From positions 6,634,316-6,698,315 of the forward strand of contig CM055096.1 of NCBI GenBank assembly GCA_029204225.1: 64,000 nt of DNA. Reading direction: 5' to 3'. The notes under the pieces were generated by a model that searched no databases, was not told the DNA's origin, and saw only the letters and a program-made list of their open reading frames with translations. Source of the stretch: Diphasiastrum complanatum. Lineage: Eukaryota > Streptophyta > Lycopodiopsida > Lycopodiales > Lycopodiaceae. Shown one piece after another: positions 14,166-28,370 of the stretch. How positions within the stretch are numbered: position 1 is the first letter of the stretch; the number at the start of each line of letters is the position of its first letter. The translations under genes were made by a program, and so were the position numbers.

Positions 14166-14518
14166 TGGCTTCCGGATCAAGTTCTAGTTCTACTATCATT
14201 TGGAAAGCACGCGCAGGAATCCGCCTGGCATCCATCTAGTCTTATTTGGATCAATCCAGGTTGGGTGATCTGAAAGTGGATCCTTCTATAATCTTATCCG
14301 AAGTAAGTACTGAATCTGTGAACTCCATCCACTCAATCTCTGAGGTGGACTTCAAAGTTCATGTGCGAGGAAATTTTTTCACCATTACTGAAGACCTGTT
14401 CTGCACAGCCCTCGGGTTACCTTTGGATGGGAAGATGGTTTCAACGAACAAAGACTCAGTCGATGAAGCGGCACATTTTTTTAGCAATTGTTTTGTACCC
14501 ACGAAGGGGTACAACTAG
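14166..14518 (+). pseudogene. unknown ORF, N-terminal fragment with one stop
   Basis: A single frame from ATG 14166 (MASGSSSSSTIIWKARAG) to a TAG at 14516-14518, interrupted by one TAG at about 14238. The middle reads VDFKVHVRGNFFTITEDLF followed by CTALGLPLDGKM. The VRG-x-x-(hydrophobic)-LGLP pattern recalls the segment found in putative plant transposon-associated proteins (Pfam Transposase_32-like); this is a weak resemblance by eye. It ends abruptly after about 117 codons. Probably a transposon-derived fragment, not a host gene. Confidence 0.4.
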
Positions 14519-15094
14519 GAAATGGATATCTTTGTACAACATGTAGTAAGATGGTGGAGCCAAACCAAATAGGAGTGAAAACAAGAACTTCCACCAACCA
14601 ACCCCCTAGCCAAGACAAGTGAAGGCAATGAGGTAGGAGCACAATCCCGGCAACAATATAGGCTTCATTCTTCCCACATGTGGAGAGCCATGGATCCCTA
14701 TATATAAGCTTCATGAAGGTGCTAGTAGGCAAATGCTACGCAATGTCACCTTTATGTAATTGTATGTGGATTGTGCCACATGAACATCAAGTCTTGATGT
14801 AACCTACACGTTCTAAATGCTAAATGTCAACAACAAGCGATAGGTTATGCAACAACAACATGCTACTAACATGGCACTCTATATTAAGACCCAAAAATAA
14901 AATGGTTTCCCAATTTTTTTAAAAAAGAAAATGAAAATGAAAAGAAAATGCTATTGAAGTTGCAAAAGAAAACATTTCCGAGCACCCTTCAGCATTGACG
15001 GCCAAATGCCAATAGGATAGACGGCCCACTACACCTAAACCCTAAAGCCCCTTATTTGCAATAGCAAGAGAAAGAGCAAGCTGGTGGGCGCCGT
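14519..15094. other. gene-free stretch with a TATA-like box
   Basis: Holds a CCCTATATATAAGCTT block at about 14695-14710 followed by plausible transcript-start sequence, and a telo-box-like CCTAAACCCTAAAGCCC at 15034-15050. Could be LTR remnants or the distal promoter of an untracked gene. No coding region supported. Confidence 0.4.
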
Positions 15095-15178
15095 CTCCTT
15101 ATCAATTGTGCACGTACATGTACTCAGGCAACCCTCCTCCTTATCAATTGTGCACGTACATGTACTCAGTCAACCCTC
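15095..15178 (+). repeat. 42-bp tandem duplication (two copies)
   Basis: Two adjacent nearly identical 42-bp units, each containing CCTTATCAATTGTGCACGTA followed by CATGTACTCAG. The unit contains GTGCAC and GTACATGTAC palindromes. A short (GT)n run follows at 15264-15281. Confidence 0.9.
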
Positions 15179-16405
15179 CTCCTCCTCTTCTGTGTGTTTG
15201 CAAAGTGTTTCAGATACTGCATGTTCTGGACGCATCAACCTTAGGTGGTCCTTGATCCGCGGGTGTGTGTGTGTGTGTGTGTTTTTGTGGATGTATGTAT
15301 GTATGCTGAGTGTTCTCATTGGAATCAGCTTGCATCCAGCAAGCAAAGGATCCGAAGCCTTCTCCTGTTTGGTATTGCAAGTGACATTTTCCGCGATGTA
15401 ATTGCTTCTACGTTTGCACGCATTAAGCTTGGTTTCAAAGCTGATTCTTTGGTAGTTGATCTGGCGAATTATAAGGCTTAATTGTGTTTCTAAGTCGATT
15501 CTTTGGTTCTTAAACTTTGAATTACATAAATTGACTGTGTTTCCGGCTAAGCCTACTCAGCTACAGTACTAAGCTCTTTATTTCCAAGCTAATACTTCTT
15601 TGGTTGTTGATCTGGTGGGCTAAAGAGCTTAATTGTGCTTCAGGTTAAACCTACTCTGCTGCACTGAACTTTTTGTTTCCAGGATAATAACTTTTTGGTT
15701 GTTGATCTGCTAACTTATGGAAGCTTAAGAATGTTCCAGGTTAAGCCTACTCTCCGGGAGAGCATTCACTGGATTGTGGGCACTGGGTTTGCTTTTCAAG
15801 TTGGGGATGTACAAATAAGTACTAAGATCGGTTAGATGGATCTCTGTCTTTCAACCTAGCTCAGTACAAGATAGAGAAAGCTTCAGTGTTTAAGTAACTG
15901 CAACCACCTTCTTGGGCTGACCATTCATGTAGACGCGGAAAAGAAGCATTGTTTGTGAATGAAGCAACTCTCAAAAGTGTTACGATTTCAACCTGCAGAC
16001 TCCGACAAAAATTTGGCACTTTCATTGTGATCTTGCGTAATACTAGAAGAATTAAGCCTTGTTATAGAATGTATATCCAGAGTTTATATATAGTACGTCT
16101 GAATATCCAGTACTCAATGCGCTTGATCAGTTTACGCATACCTGGAAAAAGTAAAAGCTGATCATTCGACTCTACTCAGACGCATTTGGGATCCTACTCA
16201 AACCACAGTTTAGTCTGTCAATATTGTATATCTGGTTAACGTTCTTATTCAACAAAGATTTTTCCATGCGTGCATGCACTAGGCCTCTTTTGACCTGCAT
16301 ATATGTAAAACAACATCACAGAAAAGTAGAAAATAGTGAATCTGTTTGACCGTAGAGTACAAGCCTGATAGCGAGTTTCGATGCAGTCAACGACAAGACA
16401 CATCC
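15179..16405 (+). other. upstream region of the subtilase gene
   Basis: No convincing coding frame. Between about 15420 and 15760 there are roughly three diverged tandem units, each with a TTCTTTGGT(A/T)(G/C)TTGATCTG-like block and an AGGTTAA(A/G)CCTACTC-like block. This may be 5' flank, promoter or an untranslated exon of the downstream gene. No strong TATA box is placed at a fixed distance, though TGCATATATG lies about 100 bp before the start codon. Confidence 0.45.
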
Positions 16406-20246
<3,841 letters not shown>

Positions 20247-21032
20247 GAAGTAGTAGTAATAGCAATACTGCTCTTTAGATTAGACTTCCAGTTTACAGTA
20301 GTAATAATGCACGTGCAGTCTATATAAGACTTGGGCTATTCATGTTTATTCCATTTCATCCACTGGTATTGAATACTGACGATACGGTCCCCGGACCAGA
20401 TGATCCAAGTTCTGTCTTCACATGATCTGAAGTTTTTACTGCATGTACGTGGTAGAAAGTAGGTTTTGTAGAGCAACAAGAGTTTGATGGGAGGCTCACT
20501 TTAATCCTTTTTTTTTCAAAGTTGGCATGAATCTTCTAGATGTGCTTATTTTTTGTAATCCTTTTCAATTGCAAGACAATTTCTTTTTTAAGTTTTCAAT
20601 GTGCACAACAAACTACTTAATCTCTTCTAGGTTATCTTGTTTTTCATATTAAATCTTCAATACTTTCCAAAAGAAACTTAAAATGATTAGTACAAGTGTT
20701 TTTCTAAAGCCTAGGCACCTTAAATGCTCATAAATCTGAAATTCAAGCATTATGCAAGATGTACTTGTTCAAATTTAACTTGAAAGCAATATCTAGAAGT
20801 CAAATCATCAAACAATGAAGCACCATTTGTGTGAGAATTGAGGTATGAGTGGTGGCCAAGATTGAAATTTACAAGTTGCAATGACTTTCAAAGGGGCTCT
20901 TTTGATTTCAAAGGAATGTAAAATAGGTCACTAAATGTCATTGGAATGCCATGTATTCAACACTCCTCAAATCAAAAACCTAAAAGAATATGTCAAACTT
21001 CAAATGAAAGACAAACGCAACAACAAATAACT
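20247..21032 (+). other. subtilase 3' flank and AT-rich spacer
   Basis: The first part is probably 3' UTR; it is duplicated with the gene fragment at 42.47-43.94 kb up to source position about 20530. No unambiguous polyadenylation signal was fixed. The remainder to 21032 is AT-rich and without a supported gene. Confidence 0.5.
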
Positions 21033-21779
21033 GTGTATATAGAGATGTCTTGTGCTCACACACGTAAAAAAAAAGATGCAATAATTAACGTATGATATAT
21101 ATATGATATCATTTATAGTGACTCAAACGAAGGATAAAAAATGAAAATAATTAAAAACACATTCTTTGAAAACAAAATTTGACTTGAATGTTATGATCAT
21201 CCCAAAGATCAACCAATTTTACAAAAAAAAATTGTTGCACCAAAACAACTGATTTTTAATCCAATTAAATATCATCATAAGATTCAAACTCATCGGCCAA
21301 TATATCTTGCAACTCATCTCCACTTGGATGAACTCCATCATCACTAAAATATTCAGCCCCAACTACTTCATTGTCTTCACTAAAATAATCAGTACTATCT
21401 TCTTCATTTAACGTCCTCCAATTCATTTGTAGAATCTTCAATATCTAACATGTTTGAAGATATAATTTCTATATTCTCGTTAGATCCTATGTTGAAGGAA
21501 TTCAAATCCTCCATCTCATCCTCAACATATGCATTTTCAAATATGTGCCTTGAACGTGGCTTAATTTGAAAAACATATCACTAATCGTTGTTTAATCGGT
21601 CCGGATGAAAAAATACCTACACATTCATCAAACTATATGCTTGTTAAACAATAAAATATTCTAACGTCCACTGAAGATATATGACAAAGTGTTATAGATG
21701 TGTGATACATTATTAATGATCAACAAAGTAAGAAAATTATAAGTTGTAAAGCAATGAAATTATACCTGCTCGCAATGAC
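21033..21779 (-). repeat. left arm of a large inverted repeat (CACTA tail)
   Basis: Nearly the full stretch is the reverse complement of 23931-24690. Inner ends are sharp: both share CTGCTCGCAATGAC and diverge right after. It contains the C-terminal acidic tail of a transposase-like protein, with a small indel in the left copy (near 21405) that breaks the frame kept open in the right copy. Confidence 0.92.
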
Positions 21780-22570
21780 GAGGTAATACCAATGTGTCTG
21801 AAAAATTCATGCTTAATGTTTTGTTGAATCAATAGCAAAAAATCCACTAGCATCTTTCTTCACCATTGCATTTGACTACGCTGCCTTCTACTAGTCATTG
21901 CTCTTTGTTTCTAGCTCGTATAGTTCCAACCATTTATCCATTACTCCAGAGTTATAGAGCATAAAAGTAGAGATCTTATCTCGTAAAGAAGGTGTCAATT
22001 TCTTTAAACTTCCCATACCTTGAGCTTTTTCACCTATTGTGCTAACCGACCCTCTAACATGCTTCCCTCGGGCCTTGCTTTCGCTTTTTGACACACAAAG
22101 TCTTTCAAGACTTTCATATACCTTTCTAAAAAGAACATCCACCTACAAAAAAATAAAAACATGAGAACCTTAGTCAAATGGGTAAGCTCGATTAAAGCCA
22201 TGAATTTTTATATTTGTACCTGCCTGGGCCAACAATACCAACTTCTTGAACCAGGTGCACCAATAGATGCACTTGTATGTCTAAAATAGAAGTCGAAAAA
22301 TCCCTCTCAAGCATACATACAGCCTCCACCATGTCTTCATGTTTTTTTTGCACGTCTGCCTCGCGAATCTCCTTGTTGCATATCCATCTACATCATGTAT
22401 ATAATATATTTTTCATTTTGTCATTTGTTGTTATTGCAAATGAATCCATCTAAAAACAAACAAATAACATAAAGATGTATAAGTACCTCACAATAGCTGC
22501 TAGTTTTGTAAATGGTCTCACGAAGATGTTCTGTTAGACAACCATGAATGCACATTGGAAATATATATTT
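21780..22570 (-). pseudogene. CACTA (En/Spm) TNP2-type transposase fragment, DUF4218 region
   Basis: On the minus strand the order is: a degenerate LTEHLRETIYK block (about 22560-22490), an intron-like gap, a DUF4218-like block MLERDFSTSILDIQVHLLVH with LVQEVGIVGPGR (about 22335-22225), another intron-like gap, and RWMFFLERYMKVLKDFV (about 22145-22095) followed by KARPEGSMLEGRLAQ. These match the pattern of plant TNP2 transposases, where the consensus resembles FPPSFFDVMVHLLVHL and RWMYPFER. A TAG interrupts near 22040. The DDE catalytic part is absent, so it is a non-functional C-terminal remnant continuing into the left repeat arm. Confidence 0.8.
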
Positions 22571-23350
22571 AGTTGTCACATGTAGGTTCGTTCCCATGAG
22601 ATGGATAGTATAGTTCAGATTTCAATCATGAATGGAAGAAATTTTTGGAAACACTCAAATTTTTCCGATGACTCGAAAGACTCAAATTTTCTTGATCGGC
22701 CGCCACCTACATCAGCCTCCAGTGCCCGTCAACGACGGGCACTCTTTACTAGTATATATTTAAACTTTTTCACATCTAACTCTAACATCCATTAACCCTA
22801 TGATCCATTAACACTACATCCATTAACACTACGCATCCACAACAAGATAGCTTACTCTTCTCTCTCTCTCTTTCTCTCTCATAAAAAGTATAACATACAA
22901 TCTCAATAACATTCAGATCCAACAATTAGCAAAAACCAAAGAAAGCATGAGAGATGGAGAAAAATTGATAGAGAGCAAGGACATTCATCAATCCATTTCT
23001 GAAGAGAACCAATCTGCTTTATTGAAATGAGGAAATGAACATGTGGAGGAACTTGAGTTGATCCCTTTTTATAGTAGAGAGGAGGACCTTGGCCTCTGAA
23101 TCCTATTGGTCCATTTTTGCCTCCCTAGTTATTCAAATTTAGAAAAGAGTGAAAACCATCCAAATTGGAGGGAAATTAGGCTCGGCGACATTAAAAGTCC
23201 TGCAAAAAGGCCTAAAGTCCTTTTATTGACTTTCTAATTAATCAAATCACTATGTGATCATGGGGTTGGACTTACACACGCAGGGTGCCAAATCCCTCTC
23301 ACTTATTAACTAGGGTTAGGGTTGTCTTGGGATCCACAAACCCTCCAACA
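22571..23350 (-). mobile_element. gypsy 3' LTR (minus strand)
   Basis: Related to the LTR at 46989-47746. In minus orientation it starts TGTTGGAGGGTTTG at 23350, directly preceded by a purine tract (GGTGGGGGA), as expected for a 3' LTR. It contains repeated CATTAACACTACATCC blocks, a CT-rich run (about 22858-22882) and a TTTTTATAG TATA-like box. Its distal end is shorter than the related LTR by about 60 bp and is joined to the CACTA relic. Confidence 0.8.
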
Positions 23351-23400
23351 GTATCCCCCACCAAAACTGGTGGCGGTCCCATGACACCTGCTAGATGCAG

Positions 23401-23925
23401 TTATTGGGGACTTTTATTGGCTTCGCGTCGAATCTTGATTAAATGGTACTGCACCTTCTCCATAAAGTCGAGGCGTGCAGTATTAAAATCTAAATTGTGT
23501 GGTAGAAAACAACGATGGGCTCTGGCAATCCACTTTGAGGTTGTCCATGATGTGAAGCGTGATTCCCATAAGCCTCCCATCATTGTTGCACGAAAGTATA
23601 AACGAGCAACCCGTAGCTGATCTTTGATATTCTCTGCGGCCATCGGCTTATTTGGATCGAATATCAGAGGAGGGAGGTAATCATCCCATCTGGTTGCCAC
23701 TGACGCCAACAGAGTTCGATCTTTTGCAAATAGTGCCGATTGTCGCACAGTTGAATCTGGAGAGTGGACATACTCTCTCTGGTACATTTGTAAAGCCCGA
23801 TGGAAGTCCACTGATATTGTCCAGCTGTAGGGCTGATGGATGATTGGCCAATTGGGTGTATGGATGGTGATTTTGTCCATATCCAATCCCAAATCTTTCC
23901 ATATATTCCTTCTCGGCATTGGCAC
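23401..23925 (-). CDS. unknown 174-residue ORF inside a gypsy 3' end
   Basis: An uninterrupted ATG-to-TAA frame on the minus strand (starts MPMPRRNIWKDLGL). It is rich in Trp, Arg and His and includes YQREYVHSPDSTVRQSALF, a WDDYLPPLIFDPNKP block and a Trp-rich segment (GGLWESRFTSWTTSKW). No signal peptide, zinc knuckle or enzyme motif was seen, and I do not recognise it. It ends about 50 bp upstream of the purine tract and 3' LTR, the position where some plant gypsy lineages (Tat, Athila, Ogre) carry an extra ORF. Its 5' side is cut at 23931 by the CACTA inverted-repeat arm, so an originally longer protein is possible. Confidence 0.55.
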   Translation of the reverse strand: MPMPRRNIWKDLGLDMDKITIHTPNWPIIHQPYSWTISVDFHRALQMYQREYVHSPDSTVRQSALFAKDRTLLASVATRWDDYLPPLIFDPNKPMAAENIKDQLRVARLYFRATMMGGLWESRFTSWTTSKWIARAHRCFLPHNLDFNTARLDFMEKVQYHLIKIRREANKSPQ

Positions 23926-23930
23926 ATAGA

Positions 23931-24690
23931 GTCATTGCGAGCAGGTATAATTTCATTGCTTTAATTATTATAATTTTCTTACTTTGTTGATCATTAATAA
24001 TGTATCACACATCTATTACACTTTGTCATATATCTTCGGTGGACATTAGAATATTTTATTGTTTAACGAGCATATAATTTGTTGAATGTGGTTGTATTTT
24101 TTCATCCGGACCGATTAAACAATTATTAGTGGTATGTTTTCCAAATTAAGCCACGTTCAAGGCACATATTTGAAAATGCATATGTTGAGGACGACATGGA
24201 TGATTTGAACTCCTTCAACGTAGGATCTAACAAGAATATAGAAATTATATCTTCAAATATGTTAGATATTGAAGATTCTACAAATGAATTGGAGGACGTT
24301 GCAAATGAAGAAGAAAGTACTGATTATTTTAGTGAAGACAATGAAGTAGTTGGGGCTGAATATTTTAGTGATGATGGAGTTCATCCAAGTGGAGATGAGT
24401 TGCAAGATATATTGGCCGATGAGTTTGAATCTTATGATGATATTTAATTAGATTAAAAATCAGTTGTTTTGGTGCAACAATTTTTTTTTGTAAAATTGGT
24501 TGATCTTTGGGATGATCATAACATTCAGGTCAAATTTTGTTTTCAAAGGATGTGTTTTTAATTATTTTCATTTTGTATTCTTCGTTTGAATCACTATAAA
24601 TGATATCATATATATATATATATATATATATCAGACGTTAATTATTGCATCTTTTTTTTACATGTGTGAGCACAATACATCTCTATATAC
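23931..24690 (+). repeat. right arm of the large inverted repeat (CACTA tail)
   Basis: Reverse-complement partner of 21033-21779. Includes an expanded (AT)n run at about 24609-24632 that is shorter in the left arm. The outer end is joined abruptly at 24690 to copia RT sequence. Confidence 0.92.
24196..24447 (+). CDS. acidic C-terminal tail of a transposase-like protein
   Basis: An 83-codon frame from ATG at 24196 to TAA, preceded in frame by SRHIFENAYVEDD. It is strongly acidic (blocks such as EEESTDYFSEDNEVVGAEYF) and lacks any recognisable domain. The same protein tail is encoded on the minus strand of the left arm but is frameshifted there. By position it is the C-terminus of the CACTA-type protein whose DUF4218 region lies at 22.1-22.6 kb. 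Not an independent gene. Confidence 0.5.
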   Translation: MDDLNSFNVGSNKNIEIISSNMLDIEDSTNELEDVANEEESTDYFSEDNEVVGAEYFSDDGVHPSGDELQDILADEFESYDDI

Positions 24691-25235
24691 AGACCTGGAC
24701 ACTAGTCGACTTCCCCACTCACAAGAGAGTTATTGATACCAAGTGGATCTTCAAGAAGAAGATCAACTCTAATGGTTCCATCGCAAAATGGAAAGCACGA
24801 CTAGTTGCAAAAGGATTCACTCAAGTCCAAAAAGTGGATTATCAAGAAATTTTTAGTCTTGCTATCAAAATGCAGTCAATCAGGACTCTGATTGCGTTAG
24901 TGGCGACGGAAGACCTTGAAATACAACAAATGGATGTCTGATAGCTGAGAAAGTCAAGAAATTGGCAACCGAGGAGATCCGGCAAGTTCAATCAGGACTC
25001 TTGGCACACTCATTGTCCAGATTTATTAGTGATGAACTACAACGGGAGCCTATGTCAACGAAACGACAAGAAGGCAGAAAAGCACCAGATCTAAGGGAAA
25101 GTACAATCACACAGCCTTCAGATGGAAAGAACAATGACCAGGGAAAGACTAAAGTTGATGATTGCTCTTCAACGAGCAAACGCCAATTTGGGGTATACTC
25201 ATTTTTCAAAGGCCAAATCCAGAGAAGCCCAAATA
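24691..25235 (+). pseudogene. chimeric fragment: copia RT start joined to gypsy gag-like tail
   Basis: First part (24691-24940) encodes copia RT: TLVDFPTHKRVIDTKWIFKK, then KWKARLVAKGFTQVQKVDYQ and IRTLIALVATEDLEIQQMDV, ending in TGA where the family continues with TAYLNG. Directly after this the sequence switches to the C-terminal part of the gag-like protein found at 36.7-38.2 kb (ATEEIRQVQSGLLAHSLSRF, then a DDCSSTSKRQFGVYSFFKGQ block). The same joint recurs at 50190-50745, so the fusion predates the duplication of the block. Confidence 0.85.
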
Positions 25236-26208
25236 GGCCTCAGTCAACTCACCACCATTTGGCATGTGAACCACTTTCTTGGTTCCAACATAAGAGATCA
25301 AAGAAGTAAAGAACTCCTTGTGACTAGTCATGTGTGAACTAGATCCACTATCTATCCACCATGAATCCTTGTCACTTCCACTTGACATTAGACTTGAAGA
25401 AGACATCATGAGAGAATCATAAGAATCTAGATCCTCATTAGAAGTACAAATTTTTTTTTGCTTGCTAGCTTCATTACTTTGCTTCTTATGACATTCATTT
25501 GCAAAATGACCTTTTATCCCACAATAAAAGCACTTGAACTTTGACTTATCTTTCTTTCTAAAAGAAGTAGAAGAGGAAGTGATCATAATGATCCAAGTTA
25601 CCACCTTTGGACCATTTCCCTTTGCCTTTACCTTTGCCTTTGCCTTTGCCTTTTGTGAAGAAAGCCTCTTCACCTCCACCTTGCAAGGATGCACCATCAA
25701 GCTTTGATTGCAACCTATGTTCTTCAGCCAATAAGATTTCTTGCAAGTCAACCACACTTGGCAAGACTCTTTGAATGGCAAAACTTTGCACAAGGTTAGC
25801 ATGTTCATCTAGCAAACCATTCAACATAACCTGGACTATTTCACCATCTTTTATGTTTTCATCAATGCATGCTAGATCATCACTTAAGGACTTAACTCTC
25901 AAGACAAATGCATGAGCACTTTTTCCCTCTCTTTGTCTACTAGAAAATATTTGCCTCCTTAGGGTCAATATTCTAGATGTGGACTTTGATTCAAAGAGAT
26001 TCTTCAAGGCATTCCATGCCTCACTTGTCCTTTGACTTCTACCAACTTCCTTGAGAAGTTCATTGTTAACATTCATTTTAATGATATGAAGAGACATTTT
26101 AGCCTTCTTATCAAACCTTTGTTGCTCTTGAGCTGTGGGTGGTCTCTCTTCAATTCCTACAACTATTTCCATGAGTTCATTCAACTCAAGTAAGGATTCC
26201 ATCCACAC
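25206..26208 (-). pseudogene. copia gag-protease (minus strand), frameshifted
   Basis: Gag begins at 26208 region (ESLLELNELMEIVVGIEERP) with a UBN2/gag_pre-like core (SEAWNALKNLFESKS, RILTLRRQIFSSRQREGKSA). A Lys-Gly repeat follows (about 25590-25650), where a frameshift near 25580 moves the reading into another frame. That frame has a CCHC knuckle (CFYCGIKGHFANEC), a Ser-rich linker and the protease start WWIDSGSSSHMTS with the catalytic DSG. It ends at about 25230 against the chimeric block. The (GK)n codon repeat is a likely slippage site. Inactive; the first ORF alone encodes 216 residues. Confidence 0.88.
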
Positions 26209-27409
26209 TTTCTAGGTAGAGTAGTTGGATGAACTCAACCTATCATCAGTTTCTAACATGATCCCGAAGCCATGAATATAATGATTCTTCTACTTTTAGG
26301 CTCTTTCCTAATGCACCTAGCACTCACTTTTCTCTCAACAAATGATGGATAAGGAGATCTCAGAAGATCTAGGACCCTAAAACACTTCTATCTTAAACCT
26401 GACTGGTTTTCAACATAGAAAGGAAGATTGAAACACATGCAACACTTTGCACACACTAAGAATTGATTACAAACTCAAACCAACCTGAACACACTCTTGC
26501 TTAAGCTCTCAAACTTTTTAGCAGGTGACCAAATCAAGTTATGGTGTGAAGAGTTACTTGCATTCTTAGAAAATACAAAAGACTAGGCTGCCAAGAATAC
26601 CTAGAATTAAACAAACTTGATCAACATATGATCAACACACTAAGATATTGATTCAACCTGTAAAACCACATGTAAAACACACTTCTAAAAGTTTATAAAC
26701 TCCAACAAGTGATAAGTACAAGCTTTAGAGGTGAAAGAAAGAGCACACTTAGTGAATCACAAGACTAGCTTCACTAGCTTGTCAAATCTTGGTGTTTAGA
26801 TGTAGATCTAAGATCACTTCACATGAGAATGTTCCTCAACTTGTTAAGAACCTGAAAACACATTTGCATAATGGTTAAAACCTTCCAAAAAATGCTCCAA
26901 TCAAATCACATAAGGAGAGTTACTTACATGCTCAACAAAGTACACCAAAATTTATGCAAAAGATTGTTGACAATCTGTTCACCCAAAAGGGGATCTTTCA
27001 TCCAAGTGGGAGCTTTGCTCAGCCTTCTAAAGAAATACAAAATCATTCAAAGATTATTTGTCATCCACTTAAGGAGAGTATTCATCCACAAAGGAGAGTG
27101 TTCATCCACAGAAGTGGAGATTGTCAACAGTAGATTGAACAGAACATTGTTAGTATTGAATATGCACAAGCCTCACAATCAACAAATGACTAGGTGTTAT
27201 GACCTCATCCAAAATAGCTTCTTCTCAGCCTCCGATCTTCAATAGACCTGAAATATGCTTTTGATCCACAAGTTCAACTCAACAAACAAAGGTTAGTAAG
27301 ATTTGATCAACAATGCAATGCATAATCATGCTAGAACTTGATCAAACATCCAAATATCACCATAAATGGAAATCTTATTATAAATAGCGGCCAGCCAGCT
27401 CTGATACCA
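26209..27409 (-). other. copia 5' leader between LTR and gag (minus strand)
   Basis: Non-coding leader of the minus-strand copia element, running from its primer-binding site (complement CTCTGATACCA at 27399-27409) to gag. It is nearly identical to 51.7-52.1 plus 56.5-57.34 kb. The site AGAAAATACAAAAG near 26570 is the unoccupied version of the insertion site used by the copia element at 52100-56483. Confidence 0.8.
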
Positions 27410-27979
27410 TGTGAAAAAAGTGGATCTTGAATGGATCTAAGATCCCAAATGTTCTGGCTAAGATCATTGCACAACAAGCTACAAAAGCTAGAAATGGCAA
27501 AGCATCCTAATGCTACCTTTGATACACATGAACTTGACAAAGCATTCAAGAGACAAAGAAACTAATAAAAGGTACTGATGGCAGCCAAAAACAACAGCAT
27601 ACCAACCCTACAACAGCAGCCTACCACTTTTGAAAACCTCTTAAGATCATACACAAATGCTTGAAGACAATACACAAAGCAATGCTCTCAATGGAGGAAG
27701 AAACTGTGACAATGATCTATTGATCTCTCTCAACAATACAATAAGTTTCTCCAACCTGTTCTCCAAAATTTCAGCCTAATATAGGTGAGAGAAATGACTC
27801 TCTCTCCTCTTTCTAGAACTTAGGACCCAATTTTAGGGCACCAGTAGCTAAAATAGCCAATTTTGGCCTATATGTCCAAATAATATGACTTTGGTGTCAT
27901 TTTGAAGGTCCTGAAGTTTGAGAATTCTTCAATATGAAATATATACTAAACTAGCTAGGAAATGTTGACAATTTTCACA
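27410..27979 (-). mobile_element. copia 5' LTR (minus strand, about 570 bp)
   Basis: Plus-strand ends are TGTGAAAAAAG and TTTTCACA, so in element orientation the LTR starts TGTGAAAATTGTCAAC and ends before the TGGTATCAGAGC primer-binding site. It matches 57344-57995, which is about 82 bp longer. No 3' LTR partner is present on the left. Confidence 0.82.
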
Positions 27980-28370
27980 TGGGGTCTACTGTGAGACCAT
28001 GATGGTTAGGACATGGCTAGATTGCATAGTCCTGGGGGGTTTGGAGGGCGAATCCCCCTGAGAAACATGGGGTTTGGGGGGCAGAGCACCCCCAACGGCC
28101 TCTTCATGATTTGGCCTTCTGACTCCCTATGCGAAAACACACTTTTGTTGTTTTGCATCCCTTTTGTCCTTTGGCTATTTGCTCTCTCTGATAGTGGTCG
28201 CTAATATATAACTACCACACTGAGAAGCATTCACAAGTAGTTGGAGCATTGTGTTTTTGTGTAGATTAGTCATCCAGAGTCTATTCTAGATCGCTATTGA
28301 CATCCATGGATTGGATAAGACCATCATCATATGTATTGGCTTTATTATTAGAATTTAAGATTCATATTTC
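27980..28370 (+). promoter_or_regulatory. promoter-like segment with two GC hairpins and a TATA box
   Basis: Two adjacent palindromes (28034-28060 and 28069-28095) of the type GGGGGTTTGG...CCCCC could fold into stem-loops. A TATA-like AATATATAA lies at 28203-28211, followed by possible start-site sequence. The same layout is at 57996-58380. It precedes the Ser-rich ORF. It could be an LTR (U3/R) of an unidentified element. Confidence 0.5.

Noticed and set aside
26871-27245. 124-codon plus-strand ORF, repeated at 56784-57179
   Set aside because: Lies in the leader of a minus-strand copia element; the two copies differ by small indels without domain content.
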